A DNA stretch of 64,000 nucleotides from Erysipelotrichaceae bacterium (GTDB taxonomy: Bacteria > Bacillota_I > Bacilli_A > Acholeplasmatales > Anaeroplasmataceae), in assembly GCA_015059145.1 (NCBI GenBank), contig SVAZ01000003.1, positions 12,992 to 76,991 of the forward strand. Direction: 5' to 3'. The notes under the pieces were generated by a model, which searched no databases, had not been told where the DNA came from, and worked only from the letters and a program-made list of their open reading frames with translations. Positions 42,924-52,542 of the stretch are shown in pieces. Every line of letters begins with the position of its first letter. Within the stretch, counting starts at the first letter, position 1. A program made the position numbers and the translations under genes.

Positions 42924-43000
42924 GGCGCATATGGTGAAGTGGTTAACACAGCGGATTGTGGCTCCGTCATTCGCGCGTTCGAATCGCGTTATGCGCCCCA
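42924..43000 (+). tRNA. tRNA-His (GTG)
   Basis: Cloverleaf is complete: acceptor GCGCATA / TATGCGC with the extra G-1 facing C73, D arm, anticodon stem GCGGA / TCCGT with loop TTGTGGC (anticodon GTG), T arm with GTTCGAAT, encoded CCA. The G-1:C73 pair confirms histidine identity. Confidence 0.95.
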
Positions 43001-43012
43001 TTATTTACAAAC

Positions 43013-43043
43013 AAAAGGATTAAGTCTAGCTTAATCCTTTTTT
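43013..43043. terminator. Terminator after tRNA-His
   Basis: AAGGATTAAG / CTTAATCCTT (43015-43039) with TTTTTT following on the plus strand; the minus side also carries TTTTG and may end the giant membrane-protein gene. Confidence 0.85.
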
Positions 43044-43047
43044 AATT

Positions 43048-46000
43048 TTATACAATTGGAAATAGCTGCTTATATAAAGCAAAATATACCTGAAGCGTAT
43101 AAGGCTTAGAAAGCACCTGTCCATCTGTTACATCACAATAGCATGAGGTCTCTATATCTAATCCAGTATCAATATTGATTAATGTATATGTTCCAACCTG
43201 GGCATATACACTCTTAATATGATAAATACTACCATTAGATTCAAACATATCAGCTGATACCTCTTCATCTATTGTACCATTAAACACCTGTAATGCTGGT
43301 AGGGCTGTAGAGCCAATATCAGTATATCCAATGCTAGGAGTTCTTCTAATCAAATCATTAACTATAATTCTAATAATATTAGATTGTGCAATCTTATAGA
43401 TGCTTTCAGTATTCATTTGTGCTATAGCCTGAATGCTAATTGTAAGCTCGAAGCCATCCCCATTAGTTATTGCCTTAATTGCCTTAAGTGATCTTAACAG
43501 CTCAAAAGCACTAATAATTATAACATCTGTACTGTTATCATCTAAATCAGACTCATCAATTAAAACAGGTGTAACAGTACCATCTGCTGTTATTTCAATC
43601 TTTGATGTGATAGTTGCACGTATAATAGTACTATCCAATAACACCTCAAACCTTGATTCGTCCGGAAGAGAAATATTAATATTACCTATATCAATGCTTC
43701 CATCGACACCATAGCCTGCATATACAGCATTAAGGAAATCCAAGAATTCAGACTCACAGATATATTCCTTATCAGCCAAATCATTTTCCATAAAGCCATT
43801 ATAATTTGGAAGAACTAAAATATCCTCTGAAGCCTTATCCTTTAATATATTAGTAACCTTATAGCGAACAATTACTGAATCAGCCATTGCGCTAAATTTA
43901 CTTTGATTTAATGTATCAAATGTGAAATCTGTTTGTGCATCTCCACCAATATTAATAACACCTGTATCATCTGATGCTGCAGTAACTAGGCTATGCATCT
44001 CATCTACATCAATATATTTACATAGTGTATCCTCATATGCTGTTTTAGGAATATCTGATTCTAATGCCTCATCAACCTTATCAGTTAACAGCCTATGAGC
44101 TATTTTAGATTCTAGCAATTCATCGACCTTAGTCGTTGTAATACTAAATTCAGTTATATTCATATCAGTAATACTAATGCCTGTTGCCTCTGCATCATTT
44201 AGCTTAATTACACCATCAATTAAATTAGTAATCTCAAGCTTTGTAATAACAGTCTCTTCATCTATAGTTTCGCAGGCCTCAGCAGGTATCTCAATAGTTT
44301 CAGATAGCTCATTAATAATGTTTTTAGACATAGTGTAATGTAGAATTTCTGATTTAAGCATTTCTTCTATCATTGCATTAGTAATAGCTAAGCTGCTAGG
44401 GTCAAAGTTATCAATACTGATATCTGTTGCATCTAACGCATTAATTAGGTTAAGAACCTCACCATCATCCTCATGCTCTAGCCAGTTATCAACAGTTTTT
44501 AATCTATTAGGAATAGCAACGCTATCATTTGATCCTAATGTTTTAACTATAATATCCGCCATAGTAGCCTCTATTACTACACTATTTCTAATGGCATTCT
44601 TAATTTCCTCATTAGAAACAATAGAGTCAATATCTAAATCACCTTCAGCAACCGTATCCAAAATCACAGGCACACCAGCTAATATATTAGATACCTCTTC
44701 TCTTTGAACTAAGCTTATCTCATCTCTTCCCTCTACTATATAATCATCTGGAATATATAGCTTATATTCACCAAATGTAATATTGAATAATATACCAGAA
44801 ATAAGATATTCAAATATTTCAGAATCTAACGCTGCATCAAGCAGAGTTTTATCATCATCTGTTTTAACATTAAATACATCAATATATTTTTTAATACCAG
44901 CTGTACTATCATCCTCAGGTGCCTCAGCAGTAAATATAGCTCTTGCTTCATCGTTTTTAGCTATAGTCTTTAAAAGCTTTAGCATGTTATGAAGCTCACC
45001 ATATTTACTAATAGTGCCATCAGAATAATATTCATTTGAATATGAATAGGTTTGTGGCATTTTAATATTACTTGATATTGAGCTAGCCATTGATACAATC
45101 ATGTCATTTAAATAAGATGCCATAATTACGCCTAAAAGCCTTGAATCACTTATTACCTTAGTAACATTATCAAATGCTTCTTCATTTGCTTCTGCATCAG
45201 GATTATCAGGATCTAATAAATCAAATAGACCAGTTAGCATATCTCCCTCTGACTTAGCTAATGCACCATATATAGTAATAATATCTACACCAGATTCTAA
45301 AATCATTCTAATTTCTTTAATCCAGTCAACATCATCAATACTTGCCTGTGTTGATAACAAGGCTTTAGAGCTTAGCTCACTAGCCTCCTCCTTACTCATT
45401 TCCTCTTTACCTATTTCAAGTTTAGAATAAAAATGATCATAAAGCTCCTTTAGTGTTGAATTAAGCCTTGTAGTTTTTTCTGGATCATTCAAAATTGAAA
45501 GCTTAGAAATTTCAGGTAAAATAATCTTTCCATAATTAAGTATAGTACCTAAGCTATCACTCTCATCAACAGGGTTTTGCTGATTATAAGCCATTGCCTT
45601 TAATACCAATCCTGTAAGAAGCTTAATATCATCCTTTGATATTAAATCACTTACCTTAATCTTATTTTCTCCAACGAATAATATTTTCAATAAATCCTTA
45701 GTTGTAGGATCCATACTGCTAAATAAGCTGATATCCTCATCTATGTTTGCTGCAATAGAATTAATTAATGATAATCCAAAATTTAAGAAATATGAATTCT
45801 CGTTAAACTCATCTATCAGCTTATCGAAATCACTTTGGAATTCCTCCTTAGCCATTACCTTAACAACACAATCTAGTAACTGCTTATTTTCAGTATCCTT
45901 ACCATTTATAAATGCTGATATCTCAGCACCACCATGCTTTAAAATTAAATCAAAAGCGCCTGTGGCAAAATTACTATATTGACCAATTTCTCTTCTAAAA

Positions 46001-46905
46001 TAAATATTCTCATCAATACCTAAATTATCATCCTTTAAGCCACCCTGGAAAACTATATCCACTGCGAAAAGGTAAAAAGGAACATCATCCTTAGTTTTAA
46101 CAACATTTAAAATCTTATAAATACCCTCATTGCCGTAGCTTCTAAAATTCTTATATATTTCAAGATAAGTATCTACATCAGGTATACCATATAAATTCTC
46201 ATCCTCAATTTTAACATCAGAATAAATTTCATAATCAGTACTTCCGATTCCGCCACCTAAAATAAACATTAGGCTTGCAGCAAATGCTAGTCCCACAACC
46301 GCAACAACTGCACTTCTAAGTCCGCCGACTAATCCTCCTAGTAAAGCTCGCTTTCTATAGCCGTGCTCAGACTCGGCATTTTTAAATGCTCTATTCTTCT
46401 TTTTCTTATATTTTCTTTCTGAATAGGCAAATAAATAAATAATATATAAAATGAAAACTATAAATACATAAACAATCAACAATATTAAAGCTAAAATAAT
46501 ATGATATACTAAATCAACTATAGTCTTTAAGTATGCTCCATTCTCATACATTATTAATTGAAAGCCATCACCAAATCCCATTTGTTTTGGTATGAATTCT
46601 ATAAGTATTTCAGTAATACTACTGCATTCCTCATTTACGTTTAATACGCTTTGAAGTGAGCCTTGTCCAGCCTTAGATAAAATAAAATTAACAAGCTTAA
46701 GCATATTATGATCTAGCTTATCACTATTGACTAGACATAGATAAATTATCAAGCAAACTAAAAATGCTCCAGCAGCATGTATTAACAAAATTGTACTTTT
46801 TCTAAATCCTCTTATAAAGCCCATCATAAAGCCGCCTAAGATAGCAAAAGCGAAAGTAATAGTAGGTACCCACGAAAACATGAACCTAATCATTTCATTA
46901 CTCAC
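43048..46905 (-). CDS. Very large membrane protein with CvpA-like N-terminus
   Basis: 1285 residues. Four helices in the first 220 residues (about 14-35, 40-58, 128-155, 192-216) resemble a CvpA-type membrane module; a basic loop KYKKKKNRAFKN lies between the third and fourth. The remaining 1,050 residues are mostly outside the membrane, rich in Asp, Glu, Ile and Ser, and contain loosely repeated segments ending in ITDMNITEFSITTTKVDELL- or LDSTIIRATITSKI-like strings. No enzyme motif is seen. Start is GTG 46905 with GGGGGG nine bases upstream. The gene fills the space between two tRNA genes of opposite strand. Function unknown. Confidence 0.6.
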   Translation of the reverse strand: MSNEMIRFMFSWVPTITFAFAILGGFMMGFIRGFRKSTILLIHAAGAFLVCLIIYLCLVNSDKLDHNMLKLVNFILSKAGQGSLQSVLNVNEECSSITEILIEFIPKQMGFGDGFQLIMYENGAYLKTIVDLVYHIILALILLIVYVFIVFILYIIYLFAYSERKYKKKKNRAFKNAESEHGYRKRALLGGLVGGLRSAVVAVVGLAFAASLMFILGGGIGSTDYEIYSDVKIEDENLYGIPDVDTYLEIYKNFRSYGNEGIYKILNVVKTKDDVPFYLFAVDIVFQGGLKDDNLGIDENIYFRREIGQYSNFATGAFDLILKHGGAEISAFINGKDTENKQLLDCVVKVMAKEEFQSDFDKLIDEFNENSYFLNFGLSLINSIAANIDEDISLFSSMDPTTKDLLKILFVGENKIKVSDLISKDDIKLLTGLVLKAMAYNQQNPVDESDSLGTILNYGKIILPEISKLSILNDPEKTTRLNSTLKELYDHFYSKLEIGKEEMSKEEASELSSKALLSTQASIDDVDWIKEIRMILESGVDIITIYGALAKSEGDMLTGLFDLLDPDNPDAEANEEAFDNVTKVISDSRLLGVIMASYLNDMIVSMASSISSNIKMPQTYSYSNEYYSDGTISKYGELHNMLKLLKTIAKNDEARAIFTAEAPEDDSTAGIKKYIDVFNVKTDDDKTLLDAALDSEIFEYLISGILFNITFGEYKLYIPDDYIVEGRDEISLVQREEVSNILAGVPVILDTVAEGDLDIDSIVSNEEIKNAIRNSVVIEATMADIIVKTLGSNDSVAIPNRLKTVDNWLEHEDDGEVLNLINALDATDISIDNFDPSSLAITNAMIEEMLKSEILHYTMSKNIINELSETIEIPAEACETIDEETVITKLEITNLIDGVIKLNDAEATGISITDMNITEFSITTTKVDELLESKIAHRLLTDKVDEALESDIPKTAYEDTLCKYIDVDEMHSLVTAASDDTGVINIGGDAQTDFTFDTLNQSKFSAMADSVIVRYKVTNILKDKASEDILVLPNYNGFMENDLADKEYICESEFLDFLNAVYAGYGVDGSIDIGNINISLPDESRFEVLLDSTIIRATITSKIEITADGTVTPVLIDESDLDDNSTDVIIISAFELLRSLKAIKAITNGDGFELTISIQAIAQMNTESIYKIAQSNIIRIIVNDLIRRTPSIGYTDIGSTALPALQVFNGTIDEEVSADMFESNGSIYHIKSVYAQVGTYTLINIDTGLDIETSCYCDVTDGQVLSKPYTLQVYFALYKQLFPIV

Positions 46906-47006
46906 AAAGGCTCACCCCCCTTAACTTATATATTGTCATTTAATCGAATATCTATATATATATTTTACAATTATTATTGATATTTTACAATAATTTAAAT
47001 TAACAT

Positions 47007-47035
47007 TTGCAATTACATTTTTAGTGTGATATACT
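47007..47035 (+). promoter_or_regulatory. tRNA-Trp promoter
   Basis: TTGCAA (47007-47012), 17-base spacer, TATACT (47030-47035). Confidence 0.6.
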
Positions 47036-47050
47036 AATTTATGCGTAGAT

Positions 47051-47125
47051 AGGGGCATGGTGTCAATGGTAGCACACGGGTCTCCAAAACCTTTGGTACG
47101 GGTTCGAATCCTGTTGCCCCTGCCA
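47051..47125 (+). tRNA. tRNA-Trp (CCA)
   Basis: Acceptor AGGGGCA / TGCCCCT, discriminator G, encoded CCA, anticodon loop CTCCAAA (anticodon CCA), T arm GGTTCGAATC. Reads UGG. Confidence 0.95.
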
Positions 47126-47133
47126 TCTAGTAT

Positions 47134-47165
47134 TTTAAGTCTCAAATTTTTGAGGCTTTTTTATT
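47134..47165 (+). terminator. Terminator after tRNA-Trp
   Basis: AGTCTCAAA / TTTGAGGCT stem then TTTTTTATTTT, convergent with the gerC end. Confidence 0.8.
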
Positions 47166-48133
47166 TTGTTCTTTAGCTTAATTTCTATAGTATAGCTTTT
47201 ATTTATAGAATCATTATATTTTAAATTTAGAAAATCAATTTCATCATTTTTAATAATTAATTTATCTATACTACTATTAATTATATTTTTTAAATATTCC
47301 TCTTCATTATCTATATTAGAATATAAAATCTCATATTTAGAGGAAACCTTAATAACAGAATCATTATATTTAATATTAATCTTATAATCATTAAGCCTTA
47401 CTCCAATATTAGCATCACTATAATCAAAGTTCTTATGCTTCTTTAGAAAGCTAAATTCGTTATCTGTATACTTCTTATATAAATTTAATTCTCTATTATA
47501 GAAGCCAACTCCATGACAATATATAGAGTCATCCTTCTCATTCCAAATTGCCTCAGATGAAATCAAAGGAATTCCTACAGTTTGGTTATTATAATAATCT
47601 CTACAAAAATTTAAAAAATGAGGAGGCTCAATTGTTGCGTAAATATTAGTATTAGCAATTGGATCACACAAAGCACTTAAAATAACACTTTCATCATTAG
47701 GATTTTTCAAGCTATAAATATCATCAATTTTACTATCAGTGACAAAAAGATAAAAATTATAATCAAAGCTATTAGAATTTTTTACAAAATCAATTAATTT
47801 ATCAAGCTCACCTTTTTCTACCATACTATCATCTAAAACAATAGATGATATATGATTTAAATTCATTTTTAAGGTTGTAGTTAAATCTAAATTACTAAAC
47901 ACCCCTTGAAGTGTTTCTCCTTCAACCATAGCTACCTCAGCCGCTTCACCCTCACTTGACTTTTCTGTATTACCAACATCAATACTACTAGGCAAATAAA
48001 AATACCCATTATATCCTTCATTAGTTTTTTGAAGTCCTATCGATGCAATATACATATCGTAATATATTCTATTAGCAGCCTTACAGCCTGTACACGATAA
48101 GACTAATAAAATTAAAATTATTATTTTTTTCAT
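47135..48133 (-). CDS. gerC: Spore germination lipoprotein, Ger(x)C family
   Basis: 332 residues. Signal peptide with lipobox LSCTGC predicts anchoring to the outer face of the inner spore membrane. The mature part begins NRIYYDMYIASIGLQ, the usual Ger(x)C start of the first domain, and contains GVGFYNRELN, matching the family's middle block. The C subunit of a germinant receptor. It overlaps gerA by four bases. Confidence 0.88.
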   Translation of the reverse strand: MKKIIILILLVLSCTGCKAANRIYYDMYIASIGLQKTNEGYNGYFYLPSSIDVGNTEKSSEGEAAEVAMVEGETLQGVFSNLDLTTTLKMNLNHISSIVLDDSMVEKGELDKLIDFVKNSNSFDYNFYLFVTDSKIDDIYSLKNPNDESVILSALCDPIANTNIYATIEPPHFLNFCRDYYNNQTVGIPLISSEAIWNEKDDSIYCHGVGFYNRELNLYKKYTDNEFSFLKKHKNFDYSDANIGVRLNDYKINIKYNDSVIKVSSKYEILYSNIDNEEEYLKNIINSSIDKLIIKNDEIDFLNLKYNDSINKSYTIEIKLKNKIKKPQKFET

Positions 48134-49509
48134 TTCACCCTTCTCCTATAAATATTAGAAACCCTTAGCGATTCATCCCTTTTATTATTTTGTAATGATG
48201 AGGTCGATAAAAAGAATTTTTTTATCCCTCCAGCATCAAAAGGAACAAATGGATAGAAATAATGAACCCCAAAGGTCTTTTGCTTATATAGAAAAAACAC
48301 AAGAACTATCGAGGTTAAAAGGACTCCTAATAATCCAAAATAAAACGAGGATAATAGCGCTAAAAATCTAATTACACTTAAGGACATTAGAACAGTAACA
48401 TTACTACTAACAATAAATGACATTAAAAAGGAAACTGCAGTTAAGGTAATAATCAACACACCAGCAATACCACTCTTTACTAGATTATCTCCGATGATAA
48501 TACCACCAATTAAAACAACTGTAGATGAGATTGTAAGCTTCGACTGCCTAAATCCAATTAAATAAAAAAGCTCAAACAATGCAAGCACTATACAGATTTC
48601 ATAAAAAATAGGAAGTATCACTCCATTTTGAGTTATCTTAAATATCGATAAAACTCTAAGCGAAAGGGAATCACTTTGATAGGTAGAAAAACTACTTACC
48701 AGGCTTAAGAAAATAGTAGACATAAATAAGGCTACAACAATAAATAGTTTTTCAAAAAAAGAGAATATAGGAATATTCAAATTATCTATAGACATTCTAC
48801 TTGTTATAGATATTGTCACAGGTATAACTAATACACATGACACTCTATCAATTATAATTACAAATTCGCCATTATATAGTCTTCTACATGCCATATCAGG
48901 ACTACCAATGTATTGATAGGTAGGAAATAAATTTGAGCCTTGAAAATAAGACGATAAATCATCCATAGAAATAATCGCATCAATATCTATCTTTTCTAAT
49001 TCCTTTAATATTTCCTTACGTATATTTTGATTATGGATATCATCAATTGATAATAATGATACATTTGTTTTACTTCTTCTACCAATCATTAAATTATCAA
49101 TTCTTAAATTAGAATCTCTTACTCTTGTTCGAATAAGTGCAATATTTTCCTTAAAGTTTTCAACAAATCCATCTCTAGATGCAAATGCACTTTCAGCCTC
49201 AGCTATTGAATCTCCTACAGCTCTTGAAGGTGCCTTTGATAAATCAAAAGCATAATACTTAAAATTTCTATAGGCTACTAATAAGCCAGAAAAAACAATT
49301 TGCTCGACAAGCTTAAAATCCTTTTCTATCCTTTTACATATACCAGGAAAGAGCTCATCTAAATTATCCTCATACTTTTCTTCCATTCTAGGATAAAAAT
49401 CCTTCATAAATTCTAATATATTACACAAATGCTCCTGATATACTATTATACAATTTGCATTTGTCTCTTTATAGATAACATCCTTATTATCCTTAAACCT
49501 TTTTAGCAT
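48130..49509 (-). CDS. gerA: Spore germination protein, GerA family
   Basis: 459 residues, near the GerAA length. Soluble N-terminal half with AESAFASRDGFVENFKENIALIRTRVRDSNLRI, the family signature (EGPxEAFxExLxxNxxLIRRR); five or so membrane helices from about 235 to 420 and a basic tail. The A subunit of a nutrient germinant receptor. The order B-A-C with overlaps of 17 and 4 bases shows a tight operon. Confidence 0.93.
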   Translation of the reverse strand: MLKRFKDNKDVIYKETNANCIIVYQEHLCNILEFMKDFYPRMEEKYEDNLDELFPGICKRIEKDFKLVEQIVFSGLLVAYRNFKYYAFDLSKAPSRAVGDSIAEAESAFASRDGFVENFKENIALIRTRVRDSNLRIDNLMIGRRSKTNVSLLSIDDIHNQNIRKEILKELEKIDIDAIISMDDLSSYFQGSNLFPTYQYIGSPDMACRRLYNGEFVIIIDRVSCVLVIPVTISITSRMSIDNLNIPIFSFFEKLFIVVALFMSTIFLSLVSSFSTYQSDSLSLRVLSIFKITQNGVILPIFYEICIVLALFELFYLIGFRQSKLTISSTVVLIGGIIIGDNLVKSGIAGVLIITLTAVSFLMSFIVSSNVTVLMSLSVIRFLALLSSFYFGLLGVLLTSIVLVFFLYKQKTFGVHYFYPFVPFDAGGIKKFFLSTSSLQNNKRDESLRVSNIYRRRVK

Positions 49510-50506
49510 TAATAATCACCTTTATCATCCATAATAGCAAAATAAAACCAAACGAGAATAAAATTAAAACACTATATATTGTTGCCAATTCATGAAGTCT
49601 TAAAAGCTGATGAGCAATTAACGTAAAAACAAATAGGCATACATATAATATAAAATAATATATCCTCTTAGGCTCTTTTTTAAATGAGCCCTTTATAATA
49701 CTCATAAAGTATGCAAACTTAAAAACTACTGCAACCACAATCATAAGAATATATATAAAATCAAAATTTCCATTATGCCTAGAAACTGGCTCTATACCTA
49801 ATGCCTCGAAGCCAACTAGCTGATTGGCCTTAAACATTTCAGCTCCAGATGATAATGTAAGTATTCCATATTCAAAGGAAAATAAAACAAATGAGCACAA
49901 TAGCCCAACCAATAATAATTTCTTAGATAAATTAATACCCTCCTTATTAGAAATAAATAAATATAAGTTATCTAACACTGAGGTAATTATTAAAGCTATT
50001 AATATGGTATCAAGCCTAAAGCTAAAGCCTTTTGTTATAAGACTGAAGTCAAGATCTATATAATTAAATAAAAATAGAAAATAGCCTAGCATTACCGCTA
50101 TACCAAAAAGTGTAGATACCTGAATGATTTCATTTGATTTTAAGGTTGAGATTAAAATCGTTACTAACAAAATCCCACTAAGTATAACTGCATATTTATA
50201 ATCAAAAAAGAAAAGCTCATTTAAAACCATAGTGGCAGTTCCAATTCCCAAAATTACTCTTAGCATTAAAATTGGATTTATAAGCCATCTTATTTTACTA
50301 GTATTATATTTACTATTAAAATCCATTTGGTAAAAGCTTTTAGGTAATAATAGAAATAATAGAATCATTACTCCTATTATTAATAAAATATATATATTAC
50401 CATTAGTACCATAATTATCATAAATTAAAGGAAATAAAACAGCTCTAAGAAAAATATAATTAAAGCTTACTATAAAGAAAAAAAGACTAACCCTTGATAT
50501 CTTCAC
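49493..50506 (-). CDS. gerB: Spore germination permease, GerAB family
   Basis: 337 residues with about ten hydrophobic helices over the whole length; an APC-type amino-acid permease relative. In germinant receptors this B subunit forms the nutrient-binding site. Start is GTG 50506 with GGGGTGA five bases upstream. The start and ribosome site lie inside a large hairpin (50477-50547), so its translation may be regulated. First gene of the operon. Confidence 0.9.
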   Translation of the reverse strand: MKISRVSLFFFIVSFNYIFLRAVLFPLIYDNYGTNGNIYILLIIGVMILLFLLLPKSFYQMDFNSKYNTSKIRWLINPILMLRVILGIGTATMVLNELFFFDYKYAVILSGILLVTILISTLKSNEIIQVSTLFGIAVMLGYFLFLFNYIDLDFSLITKGFSFRLDTILIALIITSVLDNLYLFISNKEGINLSKKLLLVGLLCSFVLFSFEYGILTLSSGAEMFKANQLVGFEALGIEPVSRHNGNFDFIYILMIVVAVVFKFAYFMSIIKGSFKKEPKRIYYFILYVCLFVFTLIAHQLLRLHELATIYSVLILFSFGFILLLWMIKVIINAKKV

Positions 50507-50547
50507 AATATCACCCCATATCTAGTATGGGTATAGTTAGTCTTTTT
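50477..50547 (-). promoter_or_regulatory. Terminator-like hairpin spanning the gerB start
   Basis: Outer stem AAAAGACTAAC (50481-50491) against GTTAGTCTTTT (50536-50546), ending in a run of seven T in the minus-strand transcript within gerB codons 8-10. An inner stem CCCATA/TATGGG (50515-50531) pairs with part of the gerB Shine-Dalgarno. Probably the terminator of the upstream lipid kinase gene, with the gerB start in its loop. Confidence 0.5.
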
Positions 50548-50556
50548 AATTCTTAA

Positions 50557-51468
50557 TTAGTCTAAAAAGTGTTTCTTTCTAACCTTTTTAGCAACTACTA
50601 CCTCAAGGCCACTATGGATAGTCTCCACCTTTATTTCATTAGTTGCGGTATACTTTTCTCCATCAGTATTATAAGCAATCGGCATATCTGATGTTATAGT
50701 AAATGCTGAAGAATCAAAGTGAATAATATTATGCTTATATCTTTCACCAAATAGCATAAACATACCTAAATCAAATATATTAACAAGCTTCTTAGTTTTT
50801 CTAATAAGGCTTATTCTAAGGCTTCCATCATTGAGGCATACCTTTTTGCTTCTATGAAGCTTAAAGCCTGCAAGATATCTAGTGTTCAAGGCTAGAAAAA
50901 CTGAAAACTTTCCAGATATACTTTTTTTGTCAGATTCAAATTTAATATCTATAGTATTAGTTTTATTTAACAATCTTAAGGAATGCATATAATATGCAAG
51001 CTTGCCAAAGTTCTTCTTTTCCTTTTGATCGGCCTTATAGCTAACCTCAGTTAAGCAGCCTGCAGCTAAGCCATAAATAAAATACTTTTCATTTATCTTA
51101 AATACATCAATCATAGATGGCTCATTTTCAAGAATAATCTTTACTGTTTTCTTAAGATTTTTCTTTATACCTAGAGTTGCTGCTGTATCGTTACAGGTTC
51201 CAGCCGGAATGCACGCAAGCCTTGGCTTTCTAGTAAAGGGCATAATACCATTAATAACCTCATGTACAGTACCATCCCCACCAACAATGATGATCAAATC
51301 ATAAATACCATCCTTGCTAGAGATATGCTCAGTAATGCTTTTAGGATGAGTAGACTTAAAGCATTCTACTATTTCGTACTTGCTTTTAAGAGCCGTGCAT
51401 ATATATTCAATTTTTTTAGCCATTTTATTTCTAGCACTGAATCGATTATAAACTAATAGAGCTCTCAA
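50557..51468 (-). CDS. Diacylglycerol kinase-like lipid kinase
   Basis: 303 residues with the DagK pattern: VYNRFSARN start, IIVGGDGTVHEVING nucleotide site, CIPAGTCNDTAATL (the usual PxGTxND), and DGSLRISLI. Starts at TTG 51468 (TGAGGT six bases upstream). It is the second lipid kinase of the window and more like the multi-lipid kinases (YegS/BmrU type) than the copy at 33 kb. Precedes the germination operon but is separated from it by a terminator-like hairpin. Confidence 0.88.
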   Translation of the reverse strand: MRALLVYNRFSARNKMAKKIEYICTALKSKYEIVECFKSTHPKSITEHISSKDGIYDLIIIVGGDGTVHEVINGIMPFTRKPRLACIPAGTCNDTAATLGIKKNLKKTVKIILENEPSMIDVFKINEKYFIYGLAAGCLTEVSYKADQKEKKNFGKLAYYMHSLRLLNKTNTIDIKFESDKKSISGKFSVFLALNTRYLAGFKLHRSKKVCLNDGSLRISLIRKTKKLVNIFDLGMFMLFGERYKHNIIHFDSSAFTITSDMPIAYNTDGEKYTATNEIKVETIHSGLEVVVAKKVRKKHFLD

Positions 51469-51563
51469 AAAACCTCACATCCTTAAAACATAATACCAAG
51501 AAAACTGTCATTTTTTATATTATACACTAAATAATATATTCTAACAAGATAACAAAAAATTCT

Positions 51564-51592
51564 TTAAAAAAACCAATCCCAAATAGGACTGG
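51564..51592 (-). terminator. Terminator of fakB (51604-52479)
   Basis: CCAGTCC / GGGATTGG stem (51573-51592) and TTTTTTT on the minus strand. Confidence 0.8.
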
Positions 51593-51603
51593 CTAATCAT
51601 TCT

Positions 51604-52479
51604 TTATATTTTTTTAGTAACCGCCATAGCAATTGCACCATCACCAATGTGACAAGCAACTGATAATGAAAGTGGTGAGCAGTCAACATTTTCAATTCCG
51701 AACTCATCCTTAATCATTTGAACAAGCCCCTCAATTTCTTGAGTGTCAACTCCTGTATAGGCAACCTGATAATACACATTATCTGTTCTACCATCTATAT
51801 CCTTAAGGAAGCCATTAATACTTGCCTTACACGCATCAATAAGAATTCTCTTAGCATTAGCAACTGTTCTATTCATCATTCTAAACTTATCAAGCTTAAA
51901 ACCCTTAATAGTTAAGATTGGCTTAATTTTTAAAAGCTGACCAACTGCGGCAGCTGCTGGTGTAATACGTCCACCCTTTTTTAAATACTTAAGAGTGTCA
52001 ACCATAATATAAATATCTGATTGCATCTTTACTTCCATTAGCTTGTCGTGAATTTGCTTACCATCTAAGCCCTTCTTTGCAAGCTCAATAGCATCATATA
52101 CTGAACGCATTTGAGTAACTGATATTCTTTGGTTATCAACTACAAAAACCTTACCCTCATAATTTGCCTTAGCTGCAGTCATTGCAGATTGACATGAATT
52201 AGATAAACCACTAGACATTGGAATATAAACAATTTGATCATAAGACTCTAGTAATTCATCCCAAACAGATGTAACAAATCCTATTGCAGGCTGAGATGTA
52301 GAAACATCAGAGCCACTTAAAAGCTTTTCATAAAATTGCTCTTGAGTTAATGTAATATCCTCTAGGTATTCCTCACCATCAATAGTAAAAGGCATAGGGA
52401 CAACCTTAATGTTTAATCTCTTTCCTTCGTCCTGAGTAATACCACTATTACTATCAGTCATAATTGCAACTTTAGCCAT
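51604..52479 (-). CDS. fakB: DegV/FakB family fatty-acid-binding protein
   Basis: 291 residues from ATG 52479 (GAGGTGAT upstream). DegV blocks: MTDSNSGI, ISTSQPA-type region (DVSTSQPAIG), IPMSSGLSNSCQSAM, VDTLKYLKKGGRITPAAAAVG, and HIGDGAIAMAV near the end. The STSQPA form is closer to the mainstream FakB1/FakB2 type than the other three, which suggests another acyl-chain preference. It is a single-gene unit. Third of four FakB homologues. Confidence 0.9.
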   Translation of the reverse strand: MAKVAIMTDSNSGITQDEGKRLNIKVVPMPFTIDGEEYLEDITLTQEQFYEKLLSGSDVSTSQPAIGFVTSVWDELLESYDQIVYIPMSSGLSNSCQSAMTAAKANYEGKVFVVDNQRISVTQMRSVYDAIELAKKGLDGKQIHDKLMEVKMQSDIYIMVDTLKYLKKGGRITPAAAAVGQLLKIKPILTIKGFKLDKFRMMNRTVANAKRILIDACKASINGFLKDIDGRTDNVYYQVAYTGVDTQEIEGLVQMIKDEFGIENVDCSPLSLSVACHIGDGAIAMAVTKKI

Positions 52480-52542
52480 AAAAATCACCTCAAAAAAAAT
52501 AGTTACTCTTTAGAAAAATTATAACAAATATGACGATATATG

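Noticed and set aside
46936-47145. Minus-strand open frame of 69 codons
   Set aside because: It lies across tRNA-Trp and its promoter on the opposite strand, has no ribosome site and no family resemblance.
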